From JAYWAM01 sp043782425 (lineage in GTDB: Bacteria > Pseudomonadota > Gammaproteobacteria > Burkholderiales > Usitatibacteraceae), in NCBI GenBank assembly GCA_043782425.1, contig JAYWAM010000040.1, positions 1-19,214 of the forward strand: a DNA stretch of 19,214 nt, in the 5' to 3' direction. A program made the position numbers and the translations under genes. Of the stretch, positions 14,427-19,214 are shown piece by piece. The notes below the pieces were generated by a model that saw only the letters and a list, made by a program, of their open reading frames with translations, was not told the DNA's origin and did not search any database. The first letter of the stretch is position 1, and the number at the start of each line of letters is the position of its first letter.

Positions 14427-14447
14427 CAACAAAGAGCAAACAAAAAA

Positions 14448-14476
14448 TTGCCAATTACCCGCAAAATCGTTATCAT
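14448..14476 (+). promoter_or_regulatory. sigma70 promoter of rpsU and the macromolecular synthesis operon
   Basis: TTGCCA (14448-14453), an ideal 17-bp spacer and TATCAT (14471-14476) each differ from consensus by one base. The predicted start near 14483 gives a leader of about 30 nt to the rpsU ATG. Confidence 0.75.
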
Positions 14477-14512
14477 GTTGAGCTTTTGCAAATTCTGAGG
14501 AAACTGATTTCC

Positions 14513-14725
14513 ATGCCCACTGTCCGTTTGAAGGAAAATGAGCCGTTTGATGTGGCGCTGCGCCGCTTCAAGCGCGCCGTCGAAAAAACCGGTCTGTTGA
14601 CCGAGTTGCGCGCTCGCGAGTTTTACGAGAAGCCCACTGCTGAACGCAAACGCAAGCACGCCGCCGCTATCAAGCGCCGCTACAAGCGTCTACGCAGCCA
14701 GATGTTACCGCCCAAGCTTTACTAG
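14513..14725 (+). CDS. rpsU: Ribosomal protein bS21
   Basis: bS21 is a small basic 30S protein needed for initiation on natural mRNAs. The 70 residues starting MPTVRLKENEPFDVALRRFK match the family over their full length, with the RREFYEKPT-type core (here REFYEKPTAERKRKHAAA) and a basic C-terminus KRRYKRLRS. The ATG at 14513 is preceded by GAGGA at a rather long distance (11 nt); in-frame upstream codons give unrelated residues. It is first in the rpsU-yqeY-dnaG-rpoD operon and is followed by an intrinsic terminator, as in the classical operon where much of the transcription stops after rpsU. Confidence 0.96.
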   Translation: MPTVRLKENEPFDVALRRFKRAVEKTGLLTELRAREFYEKPTAERKRKHAAAIKRRYKRLRSQMLPPKLY

Positions 14726-14750
14726 GCCGACATTCCTTCAGGCAGTTTCC

Positions 14751-14788
14751 GGGCAGGCCATCTTTGATGCGCCTGCCCTTGTCGTTTT
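14751..14788 (+). terminator. Intrinsic terminator or attenuator after rpsU
   Basis: GGGCAGGC (14751-14758) pairs with GCCTGCCC (14771-14778). The inside CATC-TTT-GATG extends the stem to 12 bp with a single bulged base. TTGTCGTTTTT follows. Its place between rpsU and the downstream genes matches the known internal terminator of the E. coli rpsU-dnaG-rpoD operon, which lowers primase relative to S21. Confidence 0.8.
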
Positions 14789-14789
14789 T

Positions 14790-14828
14790 GAATCACGATT
14801 CTGAATCACGTTTTGGAATCACACTGAG
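14790..14828. repeat. Three 13-nt direct repeats before yqeY
   Basis: GAATCAC occurs at 14790, 14803 and 14816, exactly 13 nt apart, in units GAATCACGATTCT, GAATCACGTTTTG and GAATCACACTGAG. They sit between the terminator and the yqeY ribosome binding site. They could be protein-binding sites or a simple duplication; no known motif is recognised. Confidence 0.6.
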
Positions 14829-14839
14829 CGAGTAGAGAA

Positions 14840-15286
14840 ATGTCCCTGCGCGAAAGAATCAACGAAGACATGAAAGCCGCGATGAAAGCCCGTGAAGCCC
14901 AAAAGCTCTCGGCTATCCGCCTTTTGCAGGCAGCGCTCAAGCAAAAAGAAGTCGATGAACGTATCACCTTGAGCGATTCCGATGTGCTGGGCATTATTGA
15001 AAAAATGCTCAAGCAACGCAAGGATTCAATCGAGCAATACACCGCCGGCAAGCGCCCGGACCTGGTGGCCATTGAAGAGTTTGAAGTCAACATTTTGCAA
15101 GCCTACATGCCGGCCCAGCTTTCTGAGGCTGAGGTAGGCAAGCTGCTCGATGACGTCATTGCCCAAACCGGCGCGCAGGGCGTCAAGGACATGGGCAAGG
15201 TCATCAGCGCCTTGCGTCCTCTGGTGGCGGGGCGCGCCGATATGGGAAGATTGTCCGGGCTGGTCAAAGCCAGGCTGGCGGGGTAA
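14840..15286 (+). CDS. yqeY: GatB/YqeY domain protein
   Basis: This 148-residue protein is the free-standing YqeY family, related to the tRNA-binding tail of the GatB amidotransferase subunit; its exact job is not established. Family features are the helical N-terminus MSLRERINEDMKAAMKAR, LSAIRLLQAALKQKEVDER (23-41), YMPAQLSE (89-96) and GKVISALRPLVAGRADMGRLS near the end. An AGAGAA just before the ATG is a weak Shine-Dalgarno. Its place between rpsU and dnaG is the common arrangement in many proteobacteria. It lies behind the terminator, so its expression depends on read-through or a local promoter that I cannot see clearly. Confidence 0.93.
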   Translation: MSLRERINEDMKAAMKAREAQKLSAIRLLQAALKQKEVDERITLSDSDVLGIIEKMLKQRKDSIEQYTAGKRPDLVAIEEFEVNILQAYMPAQLSEAEVGKLLDDVIAQTGAQGVKDMGKVISALRPLVAGRADMGRLSGLVKARLAG

Positions 15287-15348
15287 CCCACCCCACCCCA
15301 ACCCGCTCTCTACACCGTTGCACTGCGGTTTCAAGCATAATCCTGCGC

Positions 15349-17085
15349 ATGATCCCGCCGGACTTCATTCAGCAATTGCTTGGGCGCGTTGATGTGGTTG
15401 ACGTGATAGACCGGCATGTGAAACTGAAAAAAGCTGGTCAGAACTACTCTGCCTGCTGTCCGTTTCATAACGAAAAAACCCCCAGTTTCAGTGTCAGCCC
15501 GGCCAAGCAGTTCTATCACTGCTTTGGTTGCGGTGCGCACGGCACCGCGATCAGTTTTCTCATGGAGTATAGCGGGCTGGGCTTTGTCGAGGCCGTGAAG
15601 CAGCTCGCCGAAGGCGTCGGCTTGAGCGTGCCGGACGACGGGCGGCACGAAAAATCGTTTGAGCAGGCGGCGCAAGCGCTGTCGCTGGGCGAGGTGATGA
15701 ACAGTGCGCTGGAATTCTACCGGCGTGAACTGAAGCGATCACCCAGCGCGGTTGAGTATCTCAAGCAGCGCGGCCTGACGGGTGAGATTGCGGCCAGGTT
15801 CGGCCTGGGCTACGCGCCCGATGACTGGCAGGGCCTTAAAGCTGCAGTCGATGACTATTCCGCTGGCACGCTCAAGGATGCCGGCCTGGTGATTGATTCG
15901 GAAGAAGGCCGGCGTTACGACCGCTTTCGTGACCGCGTTATGTTTCCTATCCTCGATGCGCGCGGCAATGTGATCGGTTTTGGCGGGCGCGTCATTGGCA
16001 AGGGCGAACCCAAGTATCTCAACTCCCCGGAAACCCCCTTGTTTGAAAAAGGGCGCGAGTTGTATGGGCTGTTTCAAGCGCGTCGCGCAGTGCGCGAACT
16101 GGGTATGGTGATTGTGGTTGAGGGTTACATGGATGTGGTCGCGCTCGCGCAAAACGGCATTGAGAACGCCGTGGCGACACTCGGCACTGCAACCACTCCG
16201 GTACATATACAAAAGCTGTTGCGCATGGCCGATAACCTGGTGTTCTGCTTCGATGGCGATCAAGCGGGGCGCAAGGCGGCGTGGCGCGCGCTGGAAGTTT
16301 CGTTGCCTATCGTGACTGACGGCAAGGCCGTGAGCTTTCTTTTTCTGCCGGCGGAAGATGACCCTGACACCTTTGTGCGGCGTCTCGGCAAAGAGGCTTT
16401 TCTGGCGGAGCTGAAGAATGCCAAGCCGCTTTCGGCGCTGCTACTGGGCGAGCTTGCCAGCCGCGTCGATCTCAACAGCGGGGAGGGCCGCGCGCGTCTG
16501 CTCAATGAAGCGAAAGCTCTGGTGAATCAGATCGAAGCGCCGACCTTGTCGCTCATTATCCGTAAGCGTCTGGCCGAGCTGGTCGGCGTGAGCCCTGAAG
16601 ATTTGCAAAAGTTGTTGCCCGCCAAGCGACGCATGGCCGAATCCGCAACGGCGCGCCCGCGCAAAAAAACCACTGCGCGTTCTCCCGAAAGCAAAATGCT
16701 GTCGCACCTGCTTGCCAAGCCCAGCCTTGCGGCGCTTTTTGATCTGCCCGTGCCTGACGGAGCTGCACCTAAGCTACGAGCGCTCAATCAGTTGGTGCAC
16801 TACATCCGCGATTGCGACTTTGAGGTATCGCATGCCATGATGCTGGAACATTTCAGGGGCAGCGAAGAAGGCCAGGCGATTTCTGAGGCGCTCGCCTCGC
16901 CGCTGATGGCGGAATCGGAGGCTGCGCGCGCCGATCTGGACGCCGAGTTCAAGGATTTTCTGGTAAAACTACGGTCAGACCTACGCAAAGCGCGGCGCGA
17001 TGAACTGGCAATTTTGGCCGCTCAAGGCACGTTGACTGCGGAGGCGGCAGCCGAATACCGTGATTTGTTGCGCGGAAGTACCTGA
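15349..17085 (+). CDS. dnaG: DnaG, DNA primase
   Basis: Primase lays RNA primers at replication forks in contact with DnaB helicase. The 578 residues are near the usual length. The N-terminal zinc ribbon has Cys37 and His40 (CPFHNEKTPSF) and Cys58 and Cys61 (YHCFGCGAHG). The RNA-polymerase/TOPRIM core shows RFRDRVMFPI (192-201), GFGGR (210-214), PKYLNSPET (221-229), EGYMDV with catalytic Glu258 (258-263), LGTA (278-281) and FDGDQAGRKA (301-310; Asp302, Asp304). The last ~130 residues form the helicase-interaction domain, which is poorly conserved as expected. It starts 62 bp after yqeY with no obvious Shine-Dalgarno, typical of this low-expressed gene. Confidence 0.97.
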   Translation: MIPPDFIQQLLGRVDVVDVIDRHVKLKKAGQNYSACCPFHNEKTPSFSVSPAKQFYHCFGCGAHGTAISFLMEYSGLGFVEAVKQLAEGVGLSVPDDGRHEKSFEQAAQALSLGEVMNSALEFYRRELKRSPSAVEYLKQRGLTGEIAARFGLGYAPDDWQGLKAAVDDYSAGTLKDAGLVIDSEEGRRYDRFRDRVMFPILDARGNVIGFGGRVIGKGEPKYLNSPETPLFEKGRELYGLFQARRAVRELGMVIVVEGYMDVVALAQNGIENAVATLGTATTPVHIQKLLRMADNLVFCFDGDQAGRKAAWRALEVSLPIVTDGKAVSFLFLPAEDDPDTFVRRLGKEAFLAELKNAKPLSALLLGELASRVDLNSGEGRARLLNEAKALVNQIEAPTLSLIIRKRLAELVGVSPEDLQKLLPAKRRMAESATARPRKKTTARSPESKMLSHLLAKPSLAALFDLPVPDGAAPKLRALNQLVHYIRDCDFEVSHAMMLEHFRGSEEGQAISEALASPLMAESEAARADLDAEFKDFLVKLRSDLRKARRDELAILAAQGTLTAEAAAEYRDLLRGST

Positions 17086-17143
17086 AAGCGCTAAGTAAAT
17101 ATCGGTAAGCAGCTTGAAAAGGCGCACAAAACGCACAAGATTT

Positions 17144-17152
17144 TGATATAAT
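17144..17152 (+). promoter_or_regulatory. Extended -10 promoter candidate upstream of rpoD
   Basis: TGATATAAT (17144-17152) has the TGn extension and a perfect TATAAT. The -35 position is poor, as tolerated by extended -10 promoters. The predicted start near 17159 gives a ~35-nt leader to rpoD. A separate rpoD promoter in or after dnaG is known in related operons. Confidence 0.5.
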
Positions 17153-17193
17153 TGAGGGTTCCGCTCCACCGCGACAATGATTGGATAATCAAG

Positions 17194-19164
<1,971 letters not shown>

Positions 19165-19172
19165 GGCAAGCA

Positions 19173-19214
19173 GGGCCGTTAGCTCAGTCGGTTAGAGCAG
19201 AGGACTCATAATCC
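19173..19214 (+). tRNA. tRNA with CAU anticodon (Met elongator or Ile2), truncated by window end
   Basis: The 5' acceptor strand GGGCCGT (19173-19179) is followed by TA, the D stem GCTC...GAGC with AGTCGGTTA loop, and an anticodon arm with stem GAGGA and loop CTCATAA, which reads CAU. The T arm and 3' acceptor lie beyond the window. It is not the initiator, which has a different acceptor and D arm. A CAU tRNA after rpoD is usual in betaproteobacteria. Met versus lysidine-modified Ile2 cannot be settled without the rest. Confidence 0.9.

Larger units (their letters stand above)
14087..14447. other. Non-coding stretch between ispF and the rpsU promoter
   Basis: I find no gene that I can support here. 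It contains a REP-like hairpin (14103-14122) and a 24-bp tandem duplication (14379-14426). A minus-strand open frame at 14193-14432 would need a TTG start, has no ribosome binding site and is partly made of the duplication. Its hydrophobic stretch LLIAIISVVFINY is suggestive but not enough to call a gene. Confidence 0.6.

Noticed and set aside
14193..14432. Minus-strand 79-residue open frame with a duplicated VAHELSAF and a hydrophobic stretch
   Set aside because: It needs a TTG start, has no ribosome binding site, and its N-terminus is simply the translated 24-bp tandem duplication; no family resemblance.
17113..17134. CTTGAAA upstream of rpoD as a heat-shock (sigma32) -35 box
   Set aside because: No CCCCAT-like -10 follows at the right distance.

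Overview
The window looks like a chromosomal segment of a moderately GC-rich betaproteobacterium. The evidence is the gene order rpsU-yqeY-dnaG-rpoD followed by a CAU tRNA, the rarA-serS and ispD-ispF pairs, and beta-type protein sequences. I would guess a freshwater or sediment Nitrosomonadales-like lineage, but the sequence does not prove the order. Nearly all of it is coding; I see no prophage, integrase, CRISPR array or intact insertion sequence.

Left part, minus strand (1-7543). Read in the direction of transcription, a small Cys/His protein is followed by an outer-membrane beta-barrel protein, a ZnuA/TroA-type metal-binding protein and a ZnuB-type permease. This looks like a zinc or related metal uptake cluster with no ATPase gene. 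A copper cluster follows: copA (P1B ATPase), copZ (chaperone) and csoR (repressor), then aat and bpt, the two bacterial N-end-rule aminoacyl transferases. The copA promoter is unusually readable. A near-consensus sigma70 promoter (TTGAAA-16 bp-TATAAT) overlaps two tandem CsoR-type operators, 20 bp apart centre to centre. Between copA and copZ sits a nested inverted-repeat element of about 160 bp; its outer repeat contains the copA stop codon.

Middle (7544-14086). A divergent intergenic region leads into rarA and then serS. The first ~300 bp of serS are about 42% GC against 60-65% just downstream, which suggests a mosaic tRNA-binding arm. A histidine-phosphatase gene follows and converges on mltF (minus strand). 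Divergent from mltF are ispD and ispF, overlapping by 4 bp, which encode two steps of the MEP isoprenoid pathway.

Right part (14087-19214). A 360-bp non-coding stretch holds a REP-like hairpin and a 24-bp tandem duplication, and ends in a good sigma70 promoter for rpsU. Next comes the macromolecular synthesis operon: rpsU, an intrinsic terminator, yqeY, dnaG and rpoD. A tRNA gene with anticodon CAU starts only 8 nt after the rpoD stop and is cut by the window end.

Small palindromic repeats sharing the core CCCTCTCCC recur between genes (1680-1764, 9145-9170, 14103-14122). A different long inverted repeat built from octamers lies between serS and the phosphatase gene. The strongest candidates for something new are the copper operator/IR-element/N-end-rule arrangement, the ATPase-less metal uptake cluster and the mosaic serS.
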